DNA from: an uncultured Burkholderiaceae bacterium
GTDB lineage: Bacteria > Pseudomonadota > Gammaproteobacteria > Burkholderiales > Burkholderiaceae
NCBI GenBank assembly: GCA_937871985.1
Contig: CALMPB010000336.1
Location: forward strand, 1-5,520
Reading direction: 5' to 3'
DNA: 5,520 nucleotides
Shown here: positions 1 through 5,273 of the stretch, piece by piece
Layout of the letters: the number at the start of each line of letters is the position of its first letter
Numbering within the stretch: position 1 is the stretch's first letter
The notes under the pieces: model-generated
Seen by the model: the letters and a program-made list of their open reading frames with translations, nothing else
The model's database searches: none
Told to the model about the DNA's origin: nothing
Position numbers and translations under genes: made by a program

Positions 1-21
1 ACGCCAACTAAGCCAGACTGA
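1..21 (+). other. Possible 3' tail of a rightward gene
   Basis: A rightward intrinsic terminator at 85-117 implies that a plus-strand transcript enters from the left edge. Two frames end almost at once: frame 1 gives TPTKPD then TGA at 19-21, and frame 3 gives TAA at 9-11. Frame 2 stays open through the terminator to about 193, which is unlikely for a real gene. I cannot choose between the frames or name a product from so few codons. Confidence 0.2.
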
Positions 22-84
22 CCACATCGAATCCCCGCCGGCCCCGCGCTCGGCCCCGATTGCCACTCCCTCGAAAGAGGGCTT

Positions 85-117
85 CGCCCAGCCCATAACA
101 CGGCTGGGCGTTTTTTT
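85..117 (+). terminator. Strong rho-independent terminator
   Basis: A perfect 9-bp stem CGCCCAGCC (85-93) pairs with GGCTGGGCG (102-110) across an 8-nt loop and is followed directly by seven T residues (111-117). On the minus strand the stem is not followed by a T-run, so termination is rightward only. A second small hairpin, CCCTC-GAAA-GAGGG with a GNRA-type loop (68-81), sits just upstream. Confidence 0.9.
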
Positions 118-188
118 AGCACAAAAAAGAAAGCCGACGACTAAAGCCGCCGGCGGGCGCGAGACAGCGCCAAGCAAAGAAACATTAT

Positions 189-208
189 CGATTTAGCATG
201 CTAAATCG
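189..208. promoter_or_regulatory. 20-bp perfect palindrome, operator-like
   Basis: CGATTTAGCATGCTAAATCG is its own reverse complement over all 20 positions. Its core is TTTAGC-AT-GCTAAA. The half-sites equal those of the IncP KorB operator as I recall it (TTTAGC-S-GCTAAA), but the centre is 2 bp rather than 1. The KorA operator (GTTTAGCTAAAC) is also related. It lies in a convergent intergenic region, 16 bp past the stop of the 225-428 gene, so it is not at an obvious promoter. A partition, resolution or silencing site is as plausible as an operator. Confidence 0.5.
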
Positions 209-224
209 GCTTGGGAGGAATGGT

Positions 225-428
225 TCAGTTGGGAAGCGGCTGCTGCAAATCATCGAACATGGCTTGCGCATCGTCAAGGGTATCGGCATGGCCCACCAGC
301 TTAGACTTGTCCCCGGTTTGCCAGAGCTCAAACTGCCATTGGCCAAACACCTTGACGCGGCAAATCGTCCATCCGGCCGGGCCGGCCCAGTAGTAATCAT
401 CCATTTGCCGCCATTCGATAATTGTCAT
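225..428 (-). CDS. Small hypothetical protein, 67 aa
   Basis: I do not recognise this protein. It reads as a compact, aromatic-rich small domain: an N-terminal EWRQMDDYYW segment, alternating hydrophobic stretches suggesting beta strands (TICRVKVFG, WQFELWQTG at about residues 21-38), then a polar helix (LDDAQAMFDDLQQ, about 51-63). There is no signal peptide or membrane span. The chosen start is the ATG at 428, preceded by a weak GGA. In-frame starts at 485 and 578 would add 19 or 50 residues, but the longest one overlaps the start of the SRAP gene on the opposite strand. The gene is transcribed away from the SRAP gene. Similar small tryptophan-rich unknowns are common on plasmids and phages, but no function follows from that. 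Confidence 0.65.
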   Translation of the reverse strand: MTIIEWRQMDDYYWAGPAGWTICRVKVFGQWQFELWQTGDKSKLVGHADTLDDAQAMFDDLQQPLPN

Positions 429-560
429 AGGGATTCCAGGGATAGAGGGTTGAACCCATTGTAGCGATGCGCCATGGGTGGCCATGAGCGTGAATGTGCC
501 CTGTAAGGGCCTATTGACGGTATATTGAAGCTGTTCGAGCATGGGGCATGGGGGGGAGTC

Positions 561-1178
561 ATGTGTAGCCATTACCACCTAGTTGAAGACCTGCAGCGCC
601 TGCAGTCCTACTTTTATGCCCAGGGCGGGCCTATCCCGCCCAAGGTGCAAATGTGGCCAGACAAACCGGGCGTGTTTCTTCGTGGGCCCGAGCGCGAAAT
701 CGTGGTGGGCCGATGGGGGTTGATCCCTGCACAGACTGGCCCAGATTACCTGCCCAAGGCGATGAGGTTAAGCACTTTCAACGCCCGCGCCGAAAAAGTG
801 GCCACCACCTATAGTTTTCGCAACGCCTGGCAGAAAAATCAACGCTGCATTGTGCCGGCGGAGGCTATTTTTGAACCTGACTGGAGATCGGGCAAAAGCG
901 TGCCGACACGGTTTCAGCGAATGGATGGCAAACCGCTAGGGATTGCGGGCCTTTGGGATCGCTACAAGGATGAAACGGGTCAGTGGCAGGATTCGTACAC
1001 CATGCTCACGATTAATGCCGACACGCACCCCATTTTTCAGAACTATCACAAACCCGAGAAAGAAAAAAGGATGGTCGTGATCTTGCCCGATGAGCATTAT
1101 GAGGGATGGCTGGCGGGTGAGCCGGCAAGGGCATTTATGGTGCCGTATCCGGCCGAAAATATTGTGGCGTCGGTGTAG
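561..1178 (+). CDS. SRAP-domain abasic-site DNA-protein crosslinking protein (YedK/HMCES family)
   Basis: The 205-aa product fits the SOS-response-associated peptidase family, which shields abasic sites in single-stranded DNA by forming a thiazolidine crosslink through Cys2 after Met1 is removed. Expected active-site residues are visible: Cys2 (MCSHYH), Asn74 and Glu78 in STFNARAEK, Glu105 in AEAIFEPDW, and His163 in NYHKPEKEKRM. RWGLIP (51-56) and the IAGLWDRY segment (about 128-135) are also family-typical. The start at 561 is chosen because Cys must be residue 2; the in-frame ATG at 525 would bury it. A purine-rich GGGGGGAG (551-558) precedes it, only 2 nt from the ATG, which is unusually close. 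The start reads MCSHYH instead of the YedK-type MCGRY, as in a recognised proteobacterial subgroup. The gene converges with the leftward train, with 10 bp between stop codons. I see no clear LexA box upstream. Confidence 0.93.
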   Translation: MCSHYHLVEDLQRLQSYFYAQGGPIPPKVQMWPDKPGVFLRGPEREIVVGRWGLIPAQTGPDYLPKAMRLSTFNARAEKVATTYSFRNAWQKNQRCIVPAEAIFEPDWRSGKSVPTRFQRMDGKPLGIAGLWDRYKDETGQWQDSYTMLTINADTHPIFQNYHKPEKEKRMVVILPDEHYEGWLAGEPARAFMVPYPAENIVASV

Positions 1179-1188
1179 CCCTGGCACC

Positions 1189-1587
1189 TTAAGGCTTGCG
1201 GCCCATGATGCTCTTGGAAAGCTCTTGCGAGAGCTTCAGAGCGCCCATGCGGCTTTCCTGCAACTGCTTGAGCGCATCAAGCAGCTTTGGGCATCTATCT
1301 GCCGGGATGTTGGCGATAGCGGGGTCGGCCATGATGGTACTGATGGCCGATTCCACTAGATCGATGCCGGCCTGATCCGAGTCATGCAGCATGGCGGCGA
1401 CGTTCAGTTTGGAGTTTGAAATAAACTGGGTGGCAAATTCCGAATCGCCACACTGTACGGCGATACTGCGAAACTGGGCTTCCAGAACGGCCGCTTGTTC
1501 TAGGTCAAAGGAATGCGCGGCCAACGGGGTAAGTAAGCACAGAGCGCCGAAAAGGCGACGTACGCCGACAAAATTATGCTTGAGCAT
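1189..1587 (-). CDS. Exported hypothetical protein, 132 aa
   Basis: The product is not recognised. It begins with a convincing Sec signal peptide: basic MLKHNFVGVRR, a hydrophobic core LFGALCLLTPLA, and a likely cleavage after AHS near residue 26. The mature part of about 106 residues is mostly predicted helix and has just two cysteines (46 and 99), which could form a disulfide in the periplasm. The C-terminus is basic (IMGRKP). The start at 1587 is supported by a perfect AAGGAG (1595-1600) 7 nt upstream; longer in-frame starts lie within nfeD and would bury the signal peptide. It overlaps the end of nfeD by 14 bp, so its translation is probably coupled. It is the last gene of the leftward train. 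No terminator is apparent before the convergent SRAP stop. Confidence 0.85.
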   Translation of the reverse strand: MLKHNFVGVRRLFGALCLLTPLAAHSFDLEQAAVLEAQFRSIAVQCGDSEFATQFISNSKLNVAAMLHDSDQAGIDLVESAISTIMADPAIANIPADRCPKLLDALKQLQESRMGALKLSQELSKSIMGRKP

Positions 1588-2059
1588 GAGGGGACTCCTT
1601 CGCAATGAGGGGTTCAACCTGCAGGACGCCTTGGGACAGTGCGACGACTTGGCAATGCTGGCCCTGCTGGATGGGTTGGGAGGCGTGTGCGGTGTAGTAC
1701 GTGTCATCGACACGAATCCGTCCAATCCCACAAACGAAATCATCTGATGCCACGACACTGCGCCCGATGTAGGCGGACATACCGCGGTTCACCTGATCCG
1801 TTTCGTGCTTACGAAGCCGCTTATGCAAGAAGATACTCAAAACGAGAAAGGCCAGGGTGGCGACGATAAAGACGAGAAGTTGAAGTTGGAGCGATAAGTC
1901 GGGGATGGCCCAGATCACCAGTCCGGTGAGTACGCCGCCGATGCCTATCCAAAGCAAGAATACGCCCGGCGCCAGCAGTTCCAGTGCCATTAGCAGGGAG
2001 CCTCCGATATGCCATGCCCAGTAGTTGGGTACGGCAAAAATACTATCCAGAATAGACAT
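1574..2059 (-). CDS. NfeD-family membrane protein (short form)
   Basis: The 161-aa protein has the short NfeD/YbbJ architecture: a transmembrane block of about three spans (roughly residues 17-34, 35-51 and 57-79), a basic cytoplasmic turn (HKRLRKHE), then a C-terminal OB-fold-like beta domain (about 95-152). That domain shows the typical 'IGR ... GIGRIRVDDTYYTA ... QGQHCQVVALSQGVLQVEPL' pattern. Short NfeD proteins are paired with SPFH/slipin proteins and thought to modulate their assembly or associated membrane proteases. The partner slipin lies immediately upstream on the same strand. The usual Gly-Trp after 'RVD' is replaced by Asp-Thr-Tyr-Tyr. AAGG lies 10 nt before the ATG. A symmetric hairpin lies in the leader. 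Confidence 0.92.
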   Translation of the reverse strand: MSILDSIFAVPNYWAWHIGGSLLMALELLAPGVFLLWIGIGGVLTGLVIWAIPDLSLQLQLLVFIVATLAFLVLSIFLHKRLRKHETDQVNRGMSAYIGRSVVASDDFVCGIGRIRVDDTYYTAHASQPIQQGQHCQVVALSQGVLQVEPLIAKESPHAQA

Positions 2060-2078
2060 AGTAGATTGACCTTAAATA

Positions 2079-2100
2079 AGAACGGGCCTTGTCCCGTTCT
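2079..2100 (-). other. Hairpin between qmcA-like gene and nfeD
   Basis: A perfect 8-bp inverted repeat AGAACGGG/CCCGTTCT with a 6-nt loop lies in the 62-bp gap between the slipin stop and the nfeD start. Read leftward it is followed by TATTTAAGG, a poor T-tract containing the nfeD Shine-Dalgarno. It could act as a weak partial terminator or an mRNA processing or stability element that lowers nfeD expression relative to the slipin. Confidence 0.6.
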
Positions 2101-2121
2101 CAAGGTGAAGGGAAATTTGGC

Positions 2122-3048
2122 TTAGCGTGAGCTGAGCGAACTTGAGGTGGACTTGAGCAGTTCGGTGATCCCGGCGACGGCGCCGGTGATGCCGCCGGCT
2201 TCAAGTGGCATCAGCACGAGCTTGCTGTTGTTGGCGCTACCGATGTCCTTGAGCGCTTCGACGTATTTGAGGCCCAGAAAGTAGTTGAGCGATTGCGTGT
2301 TGCCGGAGGCAATGGCTTCGGAGACGGACTTGGTAGCTTTGGCCTCGGCCTCGGCTTCGCGTTCACGCGCTTGGGCCCGCAAAATTGCCGCTGCTTTTTC
2401 GCCTTCTGCCCGCAGCGTGGCGGCTTGCATTTCCCCATCCGCCTGCAAAACCTGTGCTTCCTTTTCGCCATTGGCTTTGGTGACGACAGCGCGGCGCTGG
2501 CGTTCGGCCGTCATTTGCAAATTCATGGCCTCCTGCAGCTCGGGCGACATGCTCAGGTCACGAATTTCAACGCGGGTGATCTTGACGCCCCAGGGTTGTG
2601 TCGCCGCATCCAACGCCGTAAGGATTTGCTGGTTGATGGTTTCACGGTTGGACAGCATACTGTCGAGTTCCAAGGAACCGAGCACTGAGCGCAGGTTGGT
2701 CGTTGTGAGATTGACGATGGCCGCTTCCAGGTTGTTAATGGCGTATGCCGCCAAGGCGACATCATCAATCCGATAAAACACAACGCCATCCGCAGTGACG
2801 GCCACGTTGTCTTTGGAAATCACCTTCTGAGCCGGTACGTCCAGCACCGATTCCATGATCGAGAATTTGCGCCCGATGGTGTCGATGAACGGCACAATAA
2901 GCGACAAGCCTGCCTCCAGCTTGCGTGTGAAGCGTCCGAAGCGTTCAACGGTCCAGTTTTGTCCCTGCGGCACAACCTTTACGCCAGCCACGATAATGCC
3001 GATGGCAATAGCGGCCAGGATGATTAAAAAAATTAATGAATTGCTCAT
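2122..3048 (-). CDS. qmcA: SPFH/Band 7 slipin (stomatin-like, QmcA-type)
   Basis: The 308-aa protein has the length and layout of bacterial slipins. It has one N-terminal membrane segment (about residues 4-22) and then the SPFH/Band 7 domain (about 24-190), including VPQGQNWTVERFGRF, GLSLIVPFID, VISKDNVAVTADGVVFYRI and the NLRSVLGSLELD...SNRETIN region. A long Ala/Glu/Arg/Lys-rich coiled coil follows (about 180-245) with repeated 'A-x-GE-x-x-A' units, and then a Gly/Ser-rich tail. Such proteins oligomerise at the inner membrane and form microdomains or cages around proteases and other membrane proteins. The start is supported by GAGG 5 nt upstream. It sits directly upstream of its usual NfeD partner. 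The symbol is by family similarity to E. coli QmcA. On a mobile replicon it would be an accessory copy. Confidence 0.95.
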   Translation of the reverse strand: MSNSLIFLIILAAIAIGIIVAGVKVVPQGQNWTVERFGRFTRKLEAGLSLIVPFIDTIGRKFSIMESVLDVPAQKVISKDNVAVTADGVVFYRIDDVALAAYAINNLEAAIVNLTTTNLRSVLGSLELDSMLSNRETINQQILTALDAATQPWGVKITRVEIRDLSMSPELQEAMNLQMTAERQRRAVVTKANGEKEAQVLQADGEMQAATLRAEGEKAAAILRAQAREREAEAEAKATKSVSEAIASGNTQSLNYFLGLKYVEALKDIGSANNSKLVLMPLEAGGITGAVAGITELLKSTSSSLSSR

Positions 3049-3090
3049 GTGATCCTCGTTGTTGTAAGTAGTGAGAAGCGTGTGGGAGAT

Positions 3091-3137
3091 GCCGGCGCGG
3101 CTCCCCGCGCAGGAACCGCCGGCACCCTGAGGCGGTT
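3091..3137 (-). other. GC-rich overlapping hairpins between lipoprotein gene and qmcA-like gene
   Basis: The 87-bp gap contains several inverted repeats: GCGCGG (3095-3100) with CCGCGC (3105-3110) over a 4-nt loop; GCCGGCG (3091-3097) with CGCCGGC (3117-3123); and AACCGCC (3114-3120) with GGCGGTT (3131-3137), the last including the lipoprotein stop codon. Some of these pairings exclude each other. No T-tract follows in the leftward direction, so this is more likely an mRNA stability or processing structure than an intrinsic terminator. Confidence 0.6.
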
Positions 3138-3537
3138 AGTTGTTGAAAATGCCCGTCTTTCGTGTCACGTCAGCTTCGCTCATGGTGAAGCGCTGAACGA
3201 CGTTTTTGTCGTTGAACAGCACGACCAGTTCCTTTTTGGTGCCGCTGGCGGAGCTTCCGAACCAGTTAACGATGGGGATGTAATTGACCGCATCGCCGTG
3301 CATCTTGGAGAATTCGTAATTCCAGATTTCCAAGCCGCTGTCCGTGAAAGACGTTTTGTTGGGTGAGCCGAACATCGTGCGCACCTGGTCTTTCGTGGTG
3401 GTGCCTTCGACGATTTTGGTCGACACGGTGGCTTCGGTTTCCGAACGAAGTCGTTCATTGCCGACGCCGGCGCAACCGGCCAGAACGAGAGCCATGCCGA
3501 AGCCCGCAAACAGCTTGGTGGTGGTAGTCAAATTCAT
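3136..3537 (-). CDS. BamE/SmpA-OmlA-like outer-membrane lipoprotein
   Basis: The 133-aa precursor carries a lipoprotein signal, MNLTTTTKLFAGFGMALVLAGC, with lipobox LAGC and lipidated Cys22. Ala follows the Cys, with no Asp at +2, so outer-membrane sorting is expected. The mature part has the BamE/SmpA-like pattern 'VEGTTTKDQVRTMFGSP', then a strand pair 'LEIWNYEF' and 'KKELVVLFNDKNVVQRFTMS'. That family includes BamE, but many members are stand-alone lipoproteins, and no other Bam gene is present. The start at 3537 is preceded by GGAG with 8-nt spacing and removes an implausible 39-residue extension. A good candidate promoter lies 30-60 bp upstream. From memory, IncP-1 plasmids have a small outer-membrane protein (Upf30.5) next to the methylase Upf31.0; this gene may be its counterpart. 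Confidence 0.88.
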   Translation of the reverse strand: MNLTTTTKLFAGFGMALVLAGCAGVGNERLRSETEATVSTKIVEGTTTKDQVRTMFGSPNKTSFTDSGLEIWNYEFSKMHGDAVNYIPIVNWFGSSASGTKKELVVLFNDKNVVQRFTMSEADVTRKTGIFNN

Positions 3538-3567
3538 TGTTAAATCTCCATTTTTTGGGTGAACATG

Positions 3568-3596
3568 ATTAAAAAAGGGTTTGGAGGAAAAGCCAA
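3568..3596 (-). promoter_or_regulatory. Candidate sigma-70 promoter for the lipoprotein gene
   Basis: On the minus strand a -35-like TTGGCT (3596-3591) and a -10-like TTTAAT (3573-3568) are separated by exactly 17 bp. Transcription would start near 3561, giving a leader of about 24 nt before the lipoprotein ATG at 3537. The region between methyltransferase stop and lipoprotein start is distinctly A/T-rich compared with its flanks. This would let the envelope genes be expressed apart from the methyltransferase. Confidence 0.5.
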
Positions 3597-3614
3597 AGAG
3601 CAAAAAAGGCAAAA

Positions 3615-4829
3615 TCAGTCTGGCCCCATCCAGGAGGCACGTTGCCCAAAGCACACAGCGCTGCCGGCCACGTAATCAAAGACCCGTTCCGTAGTGATCC
3701 AGCGCCGTCCGAGCGCTTCGGCGGCCATCGCCACTTTCAAGCGTCCGCCCAGTGGATCGGCAACCACCTCGTCTTTTTCGGTGAGGAACTGGATCAGGAA
3801 CTTGGGCAAGCTGATCGGCATGGATGCGCCATGACGCACCAGTCCGTGCTGTTCGCAATAGGCCTTGTAGAGCGCGTTCATGTCTTGAGCGCCCATCGCA
3901 AAGTGCTGCACGTTGCGCGGGATGCGCCCGGCCGTCTCGCGGCCATAGCTGCCAACCTTGACGCGGTAGGCCCCATCGGAATGGACAGCCATTTTCTTGC
4001 TGCCGCCGGCACGAACAAAAGCCAAGTGTTTTTCGTTGTGTGGCTGCAGAACCCGCTGATTATTGGAACGCACCTTGGACGGATCATTGGTGAGCCAGTA
4101 AACGGGCTCATAGCCGCAGTGCAATTGCACGCGGGACTTGCTGGCCCATTGCACGGGGCCGGGGGGCTTATTCGCCTCCCAAATGAGTTCGTCCATCTTG
4201 TACAACCCAAAACGATCATGCAGGGCCAGCAGGAGCCGTTCTCGGTACATGGAGCGGGCGGGGCTGTTGGGCATGAAGATGTCGTTTCCGATGTTCAAGC
4301 ACAGGCTGGCGCCGGGCACCATGAGCTTGATCACTGGCTCCAGCGTGGCGCATACCCAATCCACGTAGACGGCTTCGCTGACGTTGCCGTAGTGGCGGGC
4401 CTTGGCCAGCGGATAGGGTGGCGATGTAATGATCAGTGAAATCGGCGTTTTGATGCGCGAGAAGAAGGATTCACAATGGGCAACGATGGCGATGCCAAGT
4501 TCGGTGGAAAATCCGAGCAGCGCCATACCCGGTGCAATCTGCTTGAGCTTTTGATCGCCATCCAGATCCGTTAGCGCCCAAAGCCCACGTTTGCCCGGCA
4601 CGCTTTTCAAGACGCCCGCGTGTTTGAGAGTTTGTTGATACCAGCGGATTTTCCGTTTCAGGATGCTGGCAGGCCTACCGTCGCGCCCAATGGGAGAGGG
4701 GGCAAAGGCATCGTCATTCAACGCATGGGTTTGTGCCACGAACTGATACAGCTCCGCGTTGCTGAGCGGGCGCTGACTTTGCGCATACGCGGTGAGCACC
4801 GTGGGAAACAGATCTATCTGCATGGCCAT
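3615..4829 (-). CDS. PvuII-type DNA methyltransferase (probable N4-cytosine), orphan
   Basis: The 404-aa protein has an N-terminal winged-helix-like domain (about residues 10-90, ending KRGLWALTD, reminiscent of Mrr_N/restriction-linked domains). A beta-class methyltransferase domain follows, with catalytic motif IV TSPPYPL (135-141) placed before the SAM-binding motif. The TSPPY form favours N4-cytosine. The segments RHYGN, YVDW, PARSMYRER, PVQWASK, GRIPRNV, LPKFLIQFLTEKDEVVADP and the end YVAGSA recall M.PvuII in order and spacing. The SAM loop reads DPLGGRLKV (358-366), not DPFxGSGTT or the PvuII-like GGSNTT, so activity is not assured. No restriction endonuclease gene is in the window. 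The start at 4829 follows the 38-aa gene stop by 3 bp with no Shine-Dalgarno, suggesting coupled translation; Met3 (4823) is an alternative. It may correspond to IncP-1 Upf31.0 (from memory). Confidence 0.88.
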   Translation of the reverse strand: MAMQIDLFPTVLTAYAQSQRPLSNAELYQFVAQTHALNDDAFAPSPIGRDGRPASILKRKIRWYQQTLKHAGVLKSVPGKRGLWALTDLDGDQKLKQIAPGMALLGFSTELGIAIVAHCESFFSRIKTPISLIITSPPYPLAKARHYGNVSEAVYVDWVCATLEPVIKLMVPGASLCLNIGNDIFMPNSPARSMYRERLLLALHDRFGLYKMDELIWEANKPPGPVQWASKSRVQLHCGYEPVYWLTNDPSKVRSNNQRVLQPHNEKHLAFVRAGGSKKMAVHSDGAYRVKVGSYGRETAGRIPRNVQHFAMGAQDMNALYKAYCEQHGLVRHGASMPISLPKFLIQFLTEKDEVVADPLGGRLKVAMAAEALGRRWITTERVFDYVAGSAVCFGQRASWMGPD

Positions 4830-4832
4830 GAC

Positions 4833-4949
4833 TTAACGACCAACCGTCCAGTTGCTGAGCAGCCAGACAATGCCGGCCAGGCCCACGCCCATACATAGCA
4901 GTCCGGAGAGGATTTTCAAGATGGCGGTTTGTCGATTAGGCGTTTTCAT
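4833..4949 (-). CDS. 38-aa single-span membrane peptide
   Basis: The peptide starts with a basic MKTPNRQTAILK and has one hydrophobic segment ILSGLLCMGVGLAGIVWLL (about residues 13-31), then a short SNWTVGR tail. This suggests an N-in inner-membrane micro-protein. GGAG lies 10 nt before the ATG, inside the upstream gene. It overlaps the 97-aa gene by 14 bp and its stop is 3 bp before the methyltransferase start, so it fits tightly between two co-transcribed genes. I do not recognise it. A longer in-frame open stretch up to 5204 is a shadow of the 97-aa gene. Confidence 0.65.
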   Translation of the reverse strand: MKTPNRQTAILKILSGLLCMGVGLAGIVWLLSNWTVGR

Positions 4950-5229
4950 GGCTTTCTTGCTCCATTTGGGTGCAGTAGTCCGAAATTTGGGAGTATTCCT
5001 CGTGGGATTCATTTTGCAGACGCTCCAGGGCTTGGCCGCACACAGCGTCACCGGCCTTAGCCTGCTTCCATACGAAGAGCCAAGCCTCGTAGTCGTTCTG
5101 GAAAATGGGCTGCTCGTCCAGCGCGACGGGATCGATGCGCTGCAACTCCAGTTGGCCGTTGCTTTCGAAAATTCCCCATCCTTGTTGGACTTGAACATCT
5201 TCAATCAGGCTTGCTGGTGAATGACTCAT
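4936..5229 (-). CDS. Acidic hypothetical protein, 97 aa
   Basis: The product is not recognised. It has no signal peptide or membrane span and is acidic, with many Glu, Gln and Asp. An N-terminal part with probable beta strands (QQGWGIFESNGQLELQRID, about residues 15-33) leads to 'IFQNDYEAWLFVWKQAKAGDAVCGQALERLQ' (about 42-72), which looks helical. The tail is rich in Glu, Ser and His. The overall pattern (strand pair, 'D-x-EAW-x-F-V', helix) resembles small unknowns found on many proteobacterial plasmids. The start at 5229 has GGAG (5238-5241) 8 nt upstream; an in-frame ATG at 5310 lacks this and adds an arginine/proline-rich unlikely leader. It is the first clear gene of the leftward train. 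Confidence 0.8.
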   Translation of the reverse strand: MSHSPASLIEDVQVQQGWGIFESNGQLELQRIDPVALDEQPIFQNDYEAWLFVWKQAKAGDAVCGQALERLQNESHEEYSQISDYCTQMEQESHENA

Positions 5230-5273
5230 TTTTCTTACTCCGTGTGATGGACACATTTTTGCTTTACTCCCTC

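Larger units (their letters stand above)
22..224. other. Non-coding stretch with terminator and palindrome
   Basis: No open frame here looks protein-like. The stretch contains two hairpins ending in a T-tract (68-117), an A-rich spacer, a 10-bp GC palindrome CCGCCGGCGG (147-156) and a 20-bp palindrome (189-208). It separates a presumed rightward gene on the left from the 3' end of a leftward gene whose stop is at 225-227, so it is a convergent intergenic region. Confidence 0.6.

Noticed and set aside
198..464. Plus-strand open frame antisense to the 225-428 gene
   Set aside because: It starts inside the palindrome, has no ribosome site, and its composition is that of a complement of the more protein-like minus-strand frame.
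498..526. SRAP promoter using TATATT (521-526)
   Set aside because: The -10-like box is good, but the bases 16-18 bp upstream do not resemble a -35, and TTGACG at 514-519 is too close to pair with it. No LexA-like CTGT-N8-ACAG was found either.
525..560. Upstream in-frame start of the SRAP gene
   Set aside because: It would place 12 residues before the catalytic Cys, which must be residue 2 in this family.
429..578. N-terminal extension of the 67-aa gene to starts at 485 or 578
   Set aside because: No Shine-Dalgarno precedes either start, and the longest version overlaps the SRAP start on the other strand. The 485 start is not fully excluded.
2285..2776. Plus-strand open frames antisense to the slipin coiled-coil region
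   Set aside because: They mirror the Ala/Glu/Arg-rich repeats of the slipin gene and give Ser/Ala-rich products with no recognisable features.
3642..4439. 265-aa plus-strand open frame antisense to the methyltransferase
   Set aside because: The opposite strand encodes recognisable methyltransferase motifs along its full length; this frame has no domain signature and is a GC-driven shadow.
4852..5220. 122-aa plus-strand open frame antisense to the 97-aa and 38-aa genes
   Set aside because: It has hydrophobic stretches, but its start lacks a ribosome site and both opposing genes have good sites and tight coupling.
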